From contig NC_073746.1 of the NCBI RefSeq assembly GCF_029784135.1, positions 301,203,949 to 301,267,948 on the forward strand: a stretch of 64,000 bases of DNA. The letters run 5' to 3'. The position numbers were made by a program, and so were the translations under genes. This document shows, piece by piece, positions 1 to 11,887 of this stretch. The stretch is from Toxorhynchites rutilus septentrionalis. Taxonomy: Eukaryota; Arthropoda; Insecta; Diptera; Culicidae. Position 1 is the first letter of the stretch. Each line of letters starts with the position of its first letter. The notes beneath the pieces are model-generated. The model was not told the origin of the DNA, ran no database searches, and saw nothing but the letters and a program-made list of their open reading frames with translations.

Positions 1-1054
1 GAGAGCACAAAGCTCTGCAGAGTCTACTGCAGACGTGTGGTCACAATGGGAAGCACGCAACTCTTCCGTTCCTAGGGGCGAGTGAGGATACTGAGCCTCA
101 ATCTCACGATTTGCAATAGTGCATATGCACTTTCGCCCTTGTCCTCAACATACAATCAGTTGGAATCTCAATCGAGTACTAATGAATATGGCACAAGTTT
201 CACTACAATGAGAAGGCAAAGTTCATCTATGGAATTCAGTGCCATTGAAAACAGAAAAGAAGACTGAAGGTCAGCTTTGATGCAGTTTGAGCATTTTCTT
301 CCGTCGCCCGAAACGAAAGCATGTTCCCAACAATAACAGGCACGAATGGCACGCTGGCTGGCAATGGTTATTGGATTCCGGAACAGCTGCATTAGAGGCA
401 AGGCGTCACGAAATTTGATACTTTGTTTCGGCTAAATGGCGACTGCAGGGTTGGGACACTGCACCACTGCTTGCTGCTTCTGAATCATGATAACGTTTTC
501 TGGGAAATGATAATGTCTCGAGGAACGGAGCGCAGTGTTGAAAGAGCTTGTAAAGTTTCTGGGAAATGGATGGAGAAGCGTGGTGTTTTATGCCGCAAGA
601 TGTGTTATCAATAACTGAGAGGAAGTCCGGTGCGGCAGTGATCACTTTCAGTGGAATTCTTCCGATGCAATAAACATGAAAACGCATAACATAATTTTTT
701 TTTCGTCAAAGAAACAAATTAACCTTAGACAGAACTAATAGTAGTTTTCAAAACTGCTTTCATCTGCGTTTGAACATTATTTATTAAATTACTAGCTGCC
801 AACTTCGTCCCGCCTAAAATGGATTTTTTGTTATCAAGACTTTCAAACATTCACGTTTTCTTACTAAGCGCACGTCAAAGGGTCCAATCGCAGAACTATC
901 CAATGATTGATCTTCTAATTGACCCTTTACAATTTCCTTTTACTATAATTTTCCTAGTACTTCTACCAAAACTCATTATAATGTAATATTATTTTCAGAC
1001 ACAATTCTTGTTCAAGATTCTTCAATTACTTGCAAATAACATGTTTCTCCGTTG
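1..1054. other. unassigned AT-rich sequence
   Basis: No gene or repeat is recognised here. Short open frames at 82-267 (plus) and 406-687 (minus) have no family resemblance and overlap on opposite strands, so they are probably chance. The stretch from about 690 is very AT-rich. Confidence 0.4.
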
Positions 1055-1062
1055 CATGGAAT

Positions 1063-1930
1063 CAGTGTCTTAGAATATCAATAAATATTCACGAGTAACG
1101 AATATGATTTTATTTCAGTGTATATGACTTTTTTTTCAGCTCGAAACACACTGCCCTCATTATATTGATGACAATAACAAACGAGTTCATTTTGTTCATA
1201 TCGCTGATGCATGAACAAATTTGCTATAATGAATGAATGCGGCATTGAGTGGGGTTCATAACTTCGCTGTTATTTATACTTTGAATATCAAAAGCAACAA
1301 ATTGATATTTCCCACATTCGAAACGATATTCGTTCTGGCATTGATTTTGAGCCAAAATTCAAAAATAAAATAACATTAGTCAGGCTGGATCATTTAGAGA
1401 ACAAAAACGCCAGAGCTCGATGAAACGAACTTTGCAAGAAATCGCGCAGGATTTTGTTTGGCGAGATGGTAACAACGGCATCGCGAACGATCCCTAAACA
1501 CCGTATTGCAATTGAATAACAATTGTTCCTAGACTCGATGGTCAAATGGATTACAACATATCATAATCTTCTTGTTGCCTGCGTTGATTTGGAAGGACTT
1601 AAGCATCAGTACAATCCGACCTACATAAAATCCAGCCGCACACAGCTACCTCTGGTTAAAAGTAAACAACAGTGATCACATATTCATATTCATATTCATT
1701 TGGCTAAAATGAAATTCTGTTCTGGCATTCTGAATAATCAAGATGAAAATGACATTGGGTGGAAAAATAAACATCAAAACATATTGATGAACAAAAGTTC
1801 ATTTGCTCATATTCACTGGTTGCTTGGATCTGTCATTTTGATTTTCGTTTCGAGTATATAGGTTTTCGATGCAACCTAGCCCGAAAATATAAGCTTTTGA
1901 GCTAAACGAAGATGATTTTTTTCAACACTG
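1063..1930. mobile_element. hAT-like MITE, intact copy
   Basis: An 868-bp non-coding element begins CAGTGTCTTAG and ends TTCAACACTG, so its short terminal inverted repeats share CAGTGT. It is flanked by an exact 8-bp direct repeat, catggaat, at 1055-1062 and 1931-1938. An 8-bp target duplication with CAG-type ends is the hallmark of the hAT superfamily. A second copy with a different 8-bp duplication lies at 24463-29648, so the ends are defined twice independently. No transposase reading frame is present, so movement would depend on an autonomous relative. Confidence 0.88.
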
Positions 1931-1938
1931 CATGGAAT

Positions 1939-2280
1939 ACACGTTTGATACATAAAATATCATAAAATCGGACTATATCTTTTCCGAGTTTTGCGCTTAC
2001 CAATACATTTGGCGATTCATTCTTATATAATTAGAAGATATAGAAGCTAGAAGATATAGGATTCCACTCTCGAACAAAGATCAATTTCGTTAGCGCAAGC
2101 ATCAAGTGGACTAAAAACGCTGTAATTGTAGAAAATTCCCGAATTTTCCTATTTTTCTTCAAAGTTTACCGAAAATTTTCAATCGTCATGTTTAGTTATT
2201 GATACGGTCGATTGAGATATGTGTAATATTTTTATGGCACGCTCCTTCTCCTTCCAGAGGATTTACAATACATTTCTTGT
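1939..2280. other. unassigned AT-rich sequence
   Basis: Nothing recognisable. It contains a short local duplication of the type agaagatatagaagctag near 2033-2060. Confidence 0.35.
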
Positions 2281-2760
2281 GCTCTAAAATCCTCACATTT
2301 CAATTTTGGTTCCATTTGCCCTATTAACTCTCGAGTTGTGCGGAAATTTGTGTTTTGTTGGTTTGCGCCCCCTTCAGAAGAGGGAAGTATGTCAAACCAT
2401 CAAAGTAACATTTTTCGTACCCAAAAACCCTTACATGTCAAGTTTGGCTCTATTTGCTTGATTAGTTCTCGAGTTATGCAGAAATTTGCGTTTCATTTGT
2501 ATGGCAGCCACCCTTTAGAGAGGGGGTGAGGAGTGTCTAAACATCATTTTTATCCCCTAAAACCTCCACATGTCAAATTTCGTTCCATTTGCCTGATTAT
2601 TTCGCGAGTTATGCAACCCATTCCCCCCTTAGTGAGTAGGAAGAGTGCCAAACCACCATAGAAATATTTGTTGCTCCCTGAAATCACCACATGTCGAATT
2701 TGGTTCCATTTGCTTGATCGGTTCTCGAGTTATGCAGTAATTTGTGTATCACTTGTATCG
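2281..2760. repeat. diverged tandem repeat, four units
   Basis: Four imperfect direct units share the core 'tccatttgc...ctcgagttatgcagaaattt'. The core starts near 2311, 2450, 2584 and 2705, giving periods of about 139, 134 and 121 bp. Each unit also carries a 'cacatgtcaaattt' stretch and a C-rich 'cccccttagagag' stretch. The units have diverged from each other. The plus frame at 2338-2529 crosses unit boundaries and is not a gene. Confidence 0.75.
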
Positions 2761-2984
2761 TAGCTCCGACCACTCACCGGGTGTTAACTTCGGAATGGAG
2801 AACGAACAAGTGAGTTCAGAGAAATAAATTCAGAGTAATGAATTCAGAGAAATGAAGCGGGCATAATAATAACATAGTTACTTCTAAAGAAGACATATAT
2901 GGGTAACAAAAAATTAAGATCACGACTATTTAAGCAATCATGATCTGACATCTGTGAGTATACCTTTTCAAACCTCTTAATCAA

Positions 2985-3190
2985 CAGCCAGTTAAATTCT
3001 TTAATTGATTTTTTACATTACCAAACAACATGCTCGATATAATGATATCCTGGACCACAATTACATAAGTTGTGAGTAGCAAGACCTACACGATAAAAAA
3101 GTGAATTGAGCATGAATTGATTGGACCTGAAATCAATCTAATAATCAACGTTCAACCTTTTGAGTCAGACTCTCGTCAAATCTTTGGGGA
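2985..3190 (-). pseudogene. relic of RNase-H-type non-LTR retrotransposon ORF2 C-terminus
   Basis: Read on the minus strand, this stretch gives 'FYRVGLATHNLCNCGPGYHY' followed by IEHVVW. It matches, residue by residue with substitutions, the C-terminal Cys-His zinc motif of the I-group copies in this window, which reads 'LYRIGLAANNLCDCGDGYHD'. Upstream minus-strand residues match the preceding 'GLNV...SNHYNLNAH' segment but include a stop codon. It is therefore an old, diverged relative of the I-group family, much older than copies A, B and C. Confidence 0.7.
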
Positions 3191-3593
3191 GAATAGAATA
3201 AAACCATCAAGGATCATCTCCAAAATCATTCGAAGATAATTATTCATTGATTCTTCCAATTCATAAATGCCGATTATCGGCAAACAGAGAAAAAATTATA
3301 ATACGCATCGACTCACATTGTGAGCTAACGCCCGAATGTAGACAAAGAGATTGCTCGTTGCGCTGTGGGGGAAAACGAACGGCTAGTAAAATCGAAATAA
3401 CATACCCATTTAAATCGTCAAATTGTTAACTTTTTTTTTTACCATATTCACTGTTCATGCTTTAAGCAACAAAAAATGCTGGATGAATTTCCTGTCTAAT
3501 CGCATACAACATAACAAATATCGCAATAACGATTATGCGTAATATACGTTTGAAATCCCTCAATGAATCGTTGCATGCCTCTTTTTCAATTTC

Positions 3594-3650
3594 GTAGAGT
3601 GACCCCCTATATAGAAATCAAAGACGTAGTCCTACGTCAGAATGATGAGA
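3594..3650. repeat. terminal fragment of repeat also at 56.62 kb
   Basis: The string 'tatagaaatcaaagacgtag' followed by tcctacgtca recurs with few changes at about 56624-56660. Both copies are preceded by a CCCC(C/G) tract. It appears to be the end of an unclassified repeat. Confidence 0.5.
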
Positions 3651-3997
3651 TTATTCAGATGAGTTAGTCTTCTTTATAACAAAAAATACTACACTAAAAT
3701 TGTTTGTAATAATGTAATTGTTTGTAATGAAAATTGTTAAAAAATGGATTTTGTTTTCGTTATTTTTTTGTCATTTATTATTTAGGCTCAAGTGGATAAA
3801 TAGTCATCGTCTAGAAGTACATTTTCAAACTAAATTTTAAATAGATTATAACTACATAACTTATTAACTTAAGTCTAGTTAGCCTGTAACTACAAAACAA
3901 TATTTCATAAAAAAAATTGACATCGCCAGGTGATGTAGCATCGTTATCCTTCGTTTTTTTTATGGTTCACATGGTTTCGAGCGCCACTTTTTCAAAA
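3651..3997. other. unassigned AT-rich sequence
   Basis: Very AT-rich; nothing recognised. Confidence 0.3.
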
Positions 3998-3999
3998 TA

Positions 4000-4767
4000 T
4001 TAGGTTGGGGAAAAAGTTATCCAGTATTTTTTAGATAGCACTAAAACAGTTTTCTTTTGCTGTTTTTTGTTTGCTCCATTCAGTTGTGAGTTATAGGGTG
4101 TTAACCATGGAGGTCAACAAAGAGGAAACTCGGTACATTTTACACTTTTTCTTTCATAAATGCGAAAATGTAAACTAGGCCACTGAAATTGTGTATGGTT
4201 TTTATGTTGCCGATACTGCAACAGTAGAATACGTACAACTTAACTTATTATTAAAAAAAATGTTTTTAAATAATTTTTTAAATTTTTAATATTTTTTTTA
4301 ATTTTTGTTTTAGTGCACTAAATACACTAAATGAGGATCTCAAATGAATCGTTTGAAGCTTTCAATTGACCAGAAACATCCAAAATTGGCCAACAGAAGA
4401 GGTTTTTTGGTCCATCAGGACAACGCAAGACCACCTTTTTCCGAGAGCATGATTGGGATGTTTTATTGCATCCACTATATAGTCCGGACCTGGTACCAAA
4501 CGATTACCACCTTTTCCTCGCATTGAAAAGAATCCAGAGTGCCAAGAAATTGGGATGAAGAGAAGATTGTATAAATCTATTGCTAGAGCATTTCGCCAAT
4601 AAGAACCAAGATCTCTATGATAGAGACATTATGGAGCTACCTTTAGAATGCCAACAGATCTCACAACAAAACGGTGCATATTGGACTCAAATCGGACAAT
4701 CCGAAGCATATTAAAAATAGTTTTGAATTTCACCCAAAAATAATGGATTACTTTTTCCCCTACCTAA
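4000..4767 (+). mobile_element. mariner element, internally deleted
   Basis: A 768-bp element with ends TTAGGTTGGGGAAAAAGTT and AAC/ACTTTTTCCCCTACCTAA is bounded by TA at 3998-3999 and 4768-4769, as expected for mariner. The plus strand keeps a transposase start at 4108 (MEVNKEE-type N-terminus with the helix-turn-helix region, carrying stops). After an AT-rich junction near 4240-4320 it keeps the C-terminal part, with the catalytic-site context HQDNARP and then a degraded YSPDL..NDYHLF. Most of the middle of the transposase is missing, so the copy cannot encode an active enzyme. Confidence 0.88.
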
Positions 4768-4820
4768 TATTTTTCCTTGAAAGGATTTTTTAGATAAAAT
4801 ATTCAAATATAATAGATGTA

Positions 4821-6288
4821 TTAGGTTGGGGAAAAAAGTTATCTTTTATTTTTTCGACAGCTGACTTTAGTGATCAATATCTCGCGTAGTATTGATCATA
4901 AAAGTTCAAGTTTAGGCTCGTTGTAAAGGTGACATTTCACACAAAATTCCTTAGATTTTTGTTTTTTGTTTGTTCCATTCAGTTGTGAGTTACGGCGTGT
5001 TAACGATGGAGGTCAACAAAGAAAAAATTCGGTACATTTTACACGTTTTCTATTATAAAGGCAAAAATGCAAGCCAGGCCGCTGAAATTCTGAATGGTGT
5101 TTATGGTGCCGATAGTGCAACAGTAAAATACGTGCAATTTTTTTTTTTGTTTCAATTATATTTTATTTTAAAAAAATAAATTCATTTATAAATTCCGTTT
5201 GAAACTAGCGATTGACTATAAACGTCCAGAGCAAAATTCCCAGAGTGATAAGAAATTGGGATCAAGTGAAGATTGTAAAAATATATTGCTAGAGTTTTTC
5301 GACCCAAATCGGACAATCCGAAGCATATTAAAAATACACTCGACAAAAAAATTAGAGGAACAGAGCGCGAAGTCGGATATCTTAAGTTTTTTTTGACATA
5401 CTGTATCTTCGTGAAAAATCAACGCATGTCGATGGGAGGCACATCATTTTGAAGCTACAACTTTCAGGTATTATAATATTTTACGTACATATTTTCATCT
5501 TGGTAAGAGTTGGTGTAGTGGGCAATAATAACGGGAAGAAATTTAAAATCTATTTTTCTTTGTTTTTTCAAGAATATTCTGGACAAACCCAATTTTTTGC
5601 CCACCAAAAAACAGCACATCCAATTAACCTTATCAATCAGCTTTTATTTGGTTCCAAGAACGTTCCTGTAGCACCTTCCCACACAAAGATATTTTAGTTT
5701 GATTGAAAAATTACCCCTTCGTCTTTGAAGATGATTAATTCAATAAACGCAAATCGTAAGACTGTTGCTGCAGTAAATGCTGCACTAGGATGATTTGTTA
5801 CTTTGACGGAAACAAAATATTTAAATTTTTTGCATCGATCTCAAAAAAGTGCCAAAACAGGATTTTTATAGTGTTTTACAAAATCTACTGTAAATCTGCA
5901 AATATCACAGTTAGTTCTGTTGTTTGCATGCAAATTTTTAGCCTAGCGTATTCTCTAAACATCCGTGAACGTTTCATATTGATACGTCAAACCGTTTTTT
6001 CTAGCCGATTTTTCAAAGTTTGTAGTAAATTAGAGGAGCATTTAATCGAGCAGATCGTACCAGAAGTATAAAATCATACGCGACTATCAGAATGATCGAT
6101 TCGAAACTTTCGTCTTTATGAGTTTGTGGGAGTGCGTGTATGTGTGGAAATGCGTATGAATATGTGTGAGTATCATCACTCCTTACAATATTTGTACATA
6201 CAAACGCATGAAAACGAAAGTTATCAATCGTTCGTTCGGAGAGTCGCGTTGGATTTTGTTTGGAATGAATAACTTTTTCCCCAACCTA
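4821..6288 (+). mobile_element. second mariner copy, deleted and interrupted
   Basis: The left end is TTAGGTTGGGGAAAAAAGTT after TA at 4819-4820. The transposase N-terminus (MEVNKEKIRYILH..) is open from 5005, then lost in a T/A-rich junction near 5140-5190. C-terminal sequence related to the first copy resumes at 5200 and is interrupted at TA 5335-5336. A degraded right end, AACTTTTTCCCCAACCTA, lies at 6271-6288, with the flanking TA no longer intact. Roughly 900 bp of unrelated sequence therefore sits inside the copy. Confidence 0.75.
5337..6240. mobile_element. insertion inside mariner copy 2, possibly Tc1-like
   Basis: The inserted sequence starts CACTCGACAAAAAAATTAG directly after a TA. 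That resembles a Tc1-family terminus, but no matching right terminus was found. Part of it (about 5645-5905) is related to about 50025-50260: both contain 'gttcctgtag', 'aaaattac/gcc.cttcgtctt' and 'aaagtgccaaaacagg'-like blocks. No transposase is recognised. Short frames at 5449-5697 and 5790-6071 resemble no known protein. Confidence 0.4.
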
Positions 6289-6302
6289 CCATTTTTTAGA
6301 GT

Positions 6303-6827
6303 TTTTTTTTTTTATCCAAAATATATATTTTTATTAAGGCTCATATGGCGTCAGCCTAACGGGGCCGGGAGTTCAATATTTCGACAATGTTTGCTTACAA
6401 CTATGTTAGTAATATGTAACCGATTACTCGCGGTTGGCTCGAGGTTAGTGTTACAAGTGTTCTCATAATTGGTATGTTGCAGTTTTCGATGCTCTGTACG
6501 TGTGCCCGACACGGGATACTTTCTATTGGGATGCAGCTGACCATTAATCAGCAACGCCCCCATGGTCTGTACCCCATATCTAGCGTGGTGCGTCTTTCTC
6601 GACTCGAGGAATCCAGGATAGAATGGTCACTAGCCGGCGCAATCATCAGCTCGTGTAGAGTTGTCATAAGCGGTACAACCTTTGGCTCTTGTTGAATGAT
6701 CAGTGGACTGCACAACCTTTGGCCCGTGTATCTGTAAAGAGTGTGTTTATGTATTGCCGCGACTAAGTAAAAGTTTATCGTTTGGATAGGAGGGATATGA
6801 AACGGGGACACAACGAAGGAAACATCA
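6303..6827 (-). other. 3' UTR of I-group copy A
   Basis: About 525 bp follow the ORF2 stop and are almost identical to 45494-46024 of copy B. The stretch ends in TTAATAAAAATATATATTTTGG and an A run. It contains an AATAAA-type signal near the end. Short open frames here (6351-6563, 6548-6889) are conserved only because the copies are young. Confidence 0.8.
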
Positions 6828-9800
6828 TTAAACGTTGACATCGGCGTTTCTGAGGAACAGGTATAGATGAAGCAGAAGATCAGGATCACGGCTACCTAAG
6901 ATATCCCGGACGGGGATATCCGATTGTCTGCCTTTTGCTTTCAGTGCTCTAGAGAGCTGAGAGCGAGCAGCATGGAACCGGATACACGACCAGACAATAT
7001 GCTCGATGTCGTGGTAGCCATCGCCACAATCACAAAGATTGTTTGCTGCGAGCCCAATGCGATAGAGATGCGCGTTTAGGTTGTAGTGATTGGACATAAG
7101 CCGAGATATCACGCGAATGAAATCACGACCTACATTCAATCCCTTGAACCATGCACTCGTCGAGACCTTAGGGATAATCGTGTGTAACCAACGACCGAAC
7201 TCATCTTCACTCCACATGCGCTGCCAACTTACGAGCGTATACTGACGAGGAATGTGGAAAAATTCATTATAAGCAATTTGCCTTTCAAAAAGTGTGCCTT
7301 CTAAAGCGCCCACCTTAGCTAGCGAGTCCGCCTTCTAATTCCCCGGAATCGAGCAATGAGAGGGAACCCATGCTAAGGTAATCTTGAATAATTTTTCGAC
7401 CAAAACACTCAATAGTTGTCTTATTCTAGTTAGGAAATAAGATGAGCATTTATCAACTTTCATTGAGCGGATTGCCTCTATTGAGCTGAGACTGTCTGAA
7501 AAAATAAAATAGTGGTCGATGGGCAATGTTTCAATGATCCCTAATGCGTAATATATCGCACCCAGTTCAGCGACATACACGGAACAAGGATCTTTGAGTT
7601 TGAAAGAGGCACTGGAATTTTCATTGAAGATGCCGAAGCCAGTGGACCCGTTTATGAATGAACCGTCAGTAAAGAACATTTTATCAGATCCAACATTCCC
7701 ATATTCTGCCGAAAATATCGGCGGAATAGAATCGGAGCGTAGGTGATCTGGGATTCCATGGATTTTTTGTCGCATGGACAGATCAAAAATGACAGAGGAA
7801 TTGCAGAAGTATGGGAAGCAAACTTGGTTGGAGATGCCTGGTGAAGGGTGCACGTTGTGGGTAAGGTACTCATGGTATAAAGACATAAAACTTGACTGAG
7901 GAGTCAGTTGGAGTAGATTTTCGAAGTTATCAATCACCAATGGATTCATGATCTTGCAACGGATGAGAAATCTGTAGGATAATTCTGTGAACCGAAGAGT
8001 AAGGGGGGGTACTCCTGCCAAAACTTCGAGACTCATCGTATGTGTCGAATGCAAACACCCCATGGCTATACGCAAGCTACGATATTGTATTCTCTCCAGC
8101 TTGAGAATATGAATCCTGGCAGCTGATCGGAAGCAAAAACTGCCATATTCTAACACTGATAATATCGTTGTTTTGTATAACTGAATGAGGTCTCCTGGAT
8201 GGGCACCCCACCATGTTCCGGTTATTGTTTGGAGAAAATTGATTCTTTGCTGGCATTTCTGTTTCAAATACGCAATGTGTCTCCCCCAAGTACACTTAGA
8301 ATCAAAATATACACCCAGGTATTTGAAAAACATAGAGTGTTGGATCGTTTTGCCGGATAGGTGAAGCTGGAATTGGGCGGGTTCGTGCTTCCTAGAAAAA
8401 ACGACCATTTCGGTTTTCTCCTTAGAGAATTCGATACCCAGCTTGAGGGCCCACGTGAACAGATTGTTCAGGGTATCTTGCAACGACTTTTGCAGAACGA
8501 CGGGATTAGTACCCGTGATGGAAATAACTCCATCGTCTGCAAGTTGTCTCAACGTGCAGTCTCTAGTTAGACAATCATCCATATCATTGACGTAAAAACT
8601 GTACAAGAAGGGGCTTAGGCAGGAGCCTTGTGGTAGGCCCATAAAACTGTAACGAGAAGATCTCAAGCTGCCATGAGAGAAAATCATGTGCTTTTCTGAC
8701 AGTAAATTGTACAGGAAATTATTGAGAATTGGTGAAAGACCACGATTATGAAGCTTCTCTGAGAGAATTTCCATGGAAACTGAATCAAATGCCCCTTTGA
8801 TATCGAGAAAAACGGAAGCCATTTGTTCTTTGCGAGCAAATGCGATTTGGATTTCAGAAGATAGCAGCGCGAGACAATCATTTGTCCCTTTACCTCGGCG
8901 GAAGCCAAACTGCGTATTTGACAGCAAATTGTTCGTTTCGACCCACTTGTCCAAACGAAGTAGAATCTTTTTTCTCTAACAATTTACGAATACAGGATAA
9001 CATTGCAATCGGCCTATACGAGTTGTGATCGCAAGCCGGCTTGTTGGGTTTCCGTATGGCTATCACTCTCACTTGTCTCCAGTCATGCGGGACAATATTC
9101 AGCTCCAGAAACTTGTTGAACAAGTTCAGCAAACGCTGTTTCGCCAAGTCGGGAAGATTCTTCAACAAGTTGAATTTAATCTTGTCCGACCCCGGAGCTG
9201 AATTGTTACATGAGAGAAGAGCAATTGAGAATTCCACCATCGAAAAATTCTCATAATCGCTTTGAAGTGGATTGTCGCGTACGACGTTTTGTGCAGGAAC
9301 GGTGTCGGGGCAAACCTTCCTTGCAAAGTTAAAAATCCAACGGTCAGAGTATTCCTCACTTTCGTTTGTATGGTTCCAGCCACGCATTTTCCTAGCCGTA
9401 TTCCAAAGAGTGCTCATAGCGGTCTCCCTTGACAAACCATTGACGAACTTCCGCCAATATCCACGCTTTTTTGCTTTAATCAAACCTTTTAGTTTGGCTT
9501 CTAGAGCTTGGTACTTTAGAAACCATTCCACTAATCCAGTTTTCCTGAATTTTTTGAAAGCGGATGATTTTTAAAGGTAGACCTTTGAACACTCCTTGTC
9601 CCACCAAAGTGATGGAGGACGACGTCGGAAAGTGGTAGCCGGTAAACGTTTCCTTTGAGCTTGAAGTGCGCTTTCGTAAATCAAACTCGATATAAAATTA
9701 TACTCTTCGAGTGGAGGAAGTTCATGCATTGAAGCAAGTGCTTCAGATATTATTTCTGCAAATTTTCTCCAGTCAATATTTTTCGTGAGGTCATACGCAA

Positions 9801-10510
9801 TATCAACTGACTCACGAGAACCTGATTCATTGGCGATCGATAAAATTATTGACAGGTGGTCACTACCGTGGGGATCTTGGATTACCTTCCACGTGCAATC
9901 CAGGGATAACGAAGAAGAGCAAAGTTATATGTCTAGCATGCTTGCCCGTGCAGGAGGGTTGGCTATTCTGGTTGCTTCCCCAGTATTCAAAACTGTCAAT
10001 TTGAAGTTGTCGCACAGATCATAAATCAAAGTGGCACGGTTGTCATCGTAGAGTGATCCCCATGCTGTTCCATGGGAGTTAAAATCACCTAAGATTACCC
10101 GCGGCTCCGGCATTGCCTCGATAGTATCAAAGAACTGATGGCGGCCTACCATAGTTCTGGGAGGGATATATATCGAAGCAATGCAGAGGTCTTTGCCATT
10201 GATTTGTGTCTGGCAAGCAACAACTTCAATGCCTGTCATCGATGGGAGAGTGACTCTATAGAAGGAGTGACATTTTTTAATCCCCAATAGTACGCCACCA
10301 AACGATTCATTTCGATCGAGGCGAATAATGTTGAAATCGTGGAAATTCAGCTCATCGGCTGAAGAAAGCCATGTTTCACAGAGAGAAAATACATCACAGT
10401 TAGAGCTGTGAACTAAAAATTTAAACTGATCTAGTTTAGGAATGATGCTTCTGCAATTCCACTGTATTACAGTATTACAAATCCTTGACCTCTTGCACTG
10501 AATCAGGCAT
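6828..10510 (-). pseudogene. copy A ORF2: endonuclease, reverse transcriptase, RNase H
   Basis: The ORF2 ATG at 10510 overlaps the ORF1 stop (ATGCCTGA, 10510-10503). The APE-type endonuclease shows QWNCRS, CETWLSS, GGVLLG, SIYIPP and LGDFNSHG. Reverse transcriptase shows SYRPIAML, FGFRRGKGT, FLDIKGAFD, GLPQGS and LADDG. RNase H shows FFTDGS, AELGA and FSDS; the C-terminus has CDCG..H...H..W.C. Lesions seen: a 1-bp indel near 10470 relative to copy C, TAA at 9925-9927, TAA at 9571-9573, a 1-bp insertion in an A run at about 8968-8973, and an in-frame TAG at 7335-7337. The last is also in copy B. The longest open piece is 7335-8954 (539 aa). Confidence 0.9.
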
Positions 10511-11887
10511 CGAGGGAAATGAACGCTGCCAAAAAACCACATTTTTCTTTCAAAAATGTTCTCACAATCGGAAGCAAACATAATACTATGCTTTTAAGAG
10601 GGTCGTTTATATTTAAAGCATTTAAAATGTTGTCCACCAGGTCAGAAAGCGCAAGCAAGCCAGATTGTGGCTGTTGCCTCGACCGCGAAAAAGGAGCAGA
10701 CGTGTTGGGTGCTGCTCCGGGAAGTGCTGAGGACCCCTGGTGCGTAGAAGAACCGCTTAAACCAGGAGGTACTTGCTTCGGTCTATTCTCAGCACGTTCG
10801 ATTCGAGTTTTCATTCCAACTTGGGAAGTTTCGGTTTTCTTTCTGGGGAGTGATGGAAAAGAAGTAATTTTTCTTTTCCTGATGGCACCCTGCGATGTAC
10901 CGGAACTTCCTGCATTGGGAGCGTCAGCAACAGGCTCGTCGTTCTGCAGAATGGAGTAGGGATTGTCCTGAGTCGTTGGAACGGGACTCTTAAGCATTTC
11001 TGCATAAGTCCGCTTGGAACGTTCTTTTAAAGAACGCTTGATTTTTTCCCCTCGTTGTATGTACACCGGGCATTGAGAAAGATAATGGAGGGCCCCGTCG
11101 CAATGAAGACACTTGCGCAAGAAGTCCCATCATGACTCTCTCCACAATCTGCGCAACGTTGTTTATTGCAACAAAAGGCGGCCGTGTGACCGAGTTGCAT
11201 ACATTTGTTGCATTTCATTACCCGGGGTACAAACAACCGAACAGGTAAACGAAGTGCACCTATTGCAACGTAGTTTGGAATGCCGGAACCCTCAAATGTC
11301 ACACGAAAAGAGTTTGTCCGATTGAGAACTCTTTTGTCATTTTTAAGTGACACAGATTTCAGTCGATCGCATGCAAGAATCTTCACACTTTTAAGTGAAG
11401 AGTTCTTGAAGCGACCGACACCATCGAGTATCTCTTTTCGAGTCAAACCCTTTTCGTTTATTACACCGTCTATTTCAACGTTGCAACAGGGTACGTATAC
11501 GCGATACTCGATCGCAAAGAGATCACAGCGCGTTATTTCATTCGCTTGGGTTCTGCTGGAGACGACAACTCGTAATTTGTCTGGCCCCATCCGAGTAATC
11601 TCGGTAACTTCGGAAAATTTCTGTGTCAACTCTTTTGAGATGCGAATGACGTTAAGAGGTTTGGATTTTCGTCTAAAGTATACGATAAATGGGCATTTGG
11701 CGCCATCAGGGTATTCTTTTAGACGAAAATCCTGCTTCTCGTCTTTTTCCTCATCTTCAGAGCTTTCTATTTCGTATACAGAATTTTCCTCCTCATCTTC
11801 TGTTTCATCCTCCTGCTCTTCAGGAGGAGGTTCATTATCTGATATATTCTTTGGCGTGGGTGGGGGATCCTCCCCGCCCTCTGCCAT
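10503..11887 (-). pseudogene. copy A ORF1: zinc-knuckle RNA-binding protein
   Basis: Starts at ATG 11887 with an acidic, Glu/Asp-rich N-terminus (about residues 1-55). An RRM-like region follows at about 60-150, then knuckles CNKCMQLGHTAAFC and CADCGESHDGTSC. The first frame ends at 11027. The third knuckle, CLHCDGALHYLSQC, is in the -1 frame (open 11120-10503), followed by a Ser/Pro-rich tail. Such proteins coat the element RNA as Gag-like factors. The frame change between knuckles 2 and 3 occurs at the identical place in copy C. Confidence 0.85.

Noticed and set aside
2281..2760. CRISPR-like spaced repeats
   Set aside because: Units are about 120-140 bp, diverged throughout and lack uniform spacers; this is eukaryotic tandem repeat DNA.
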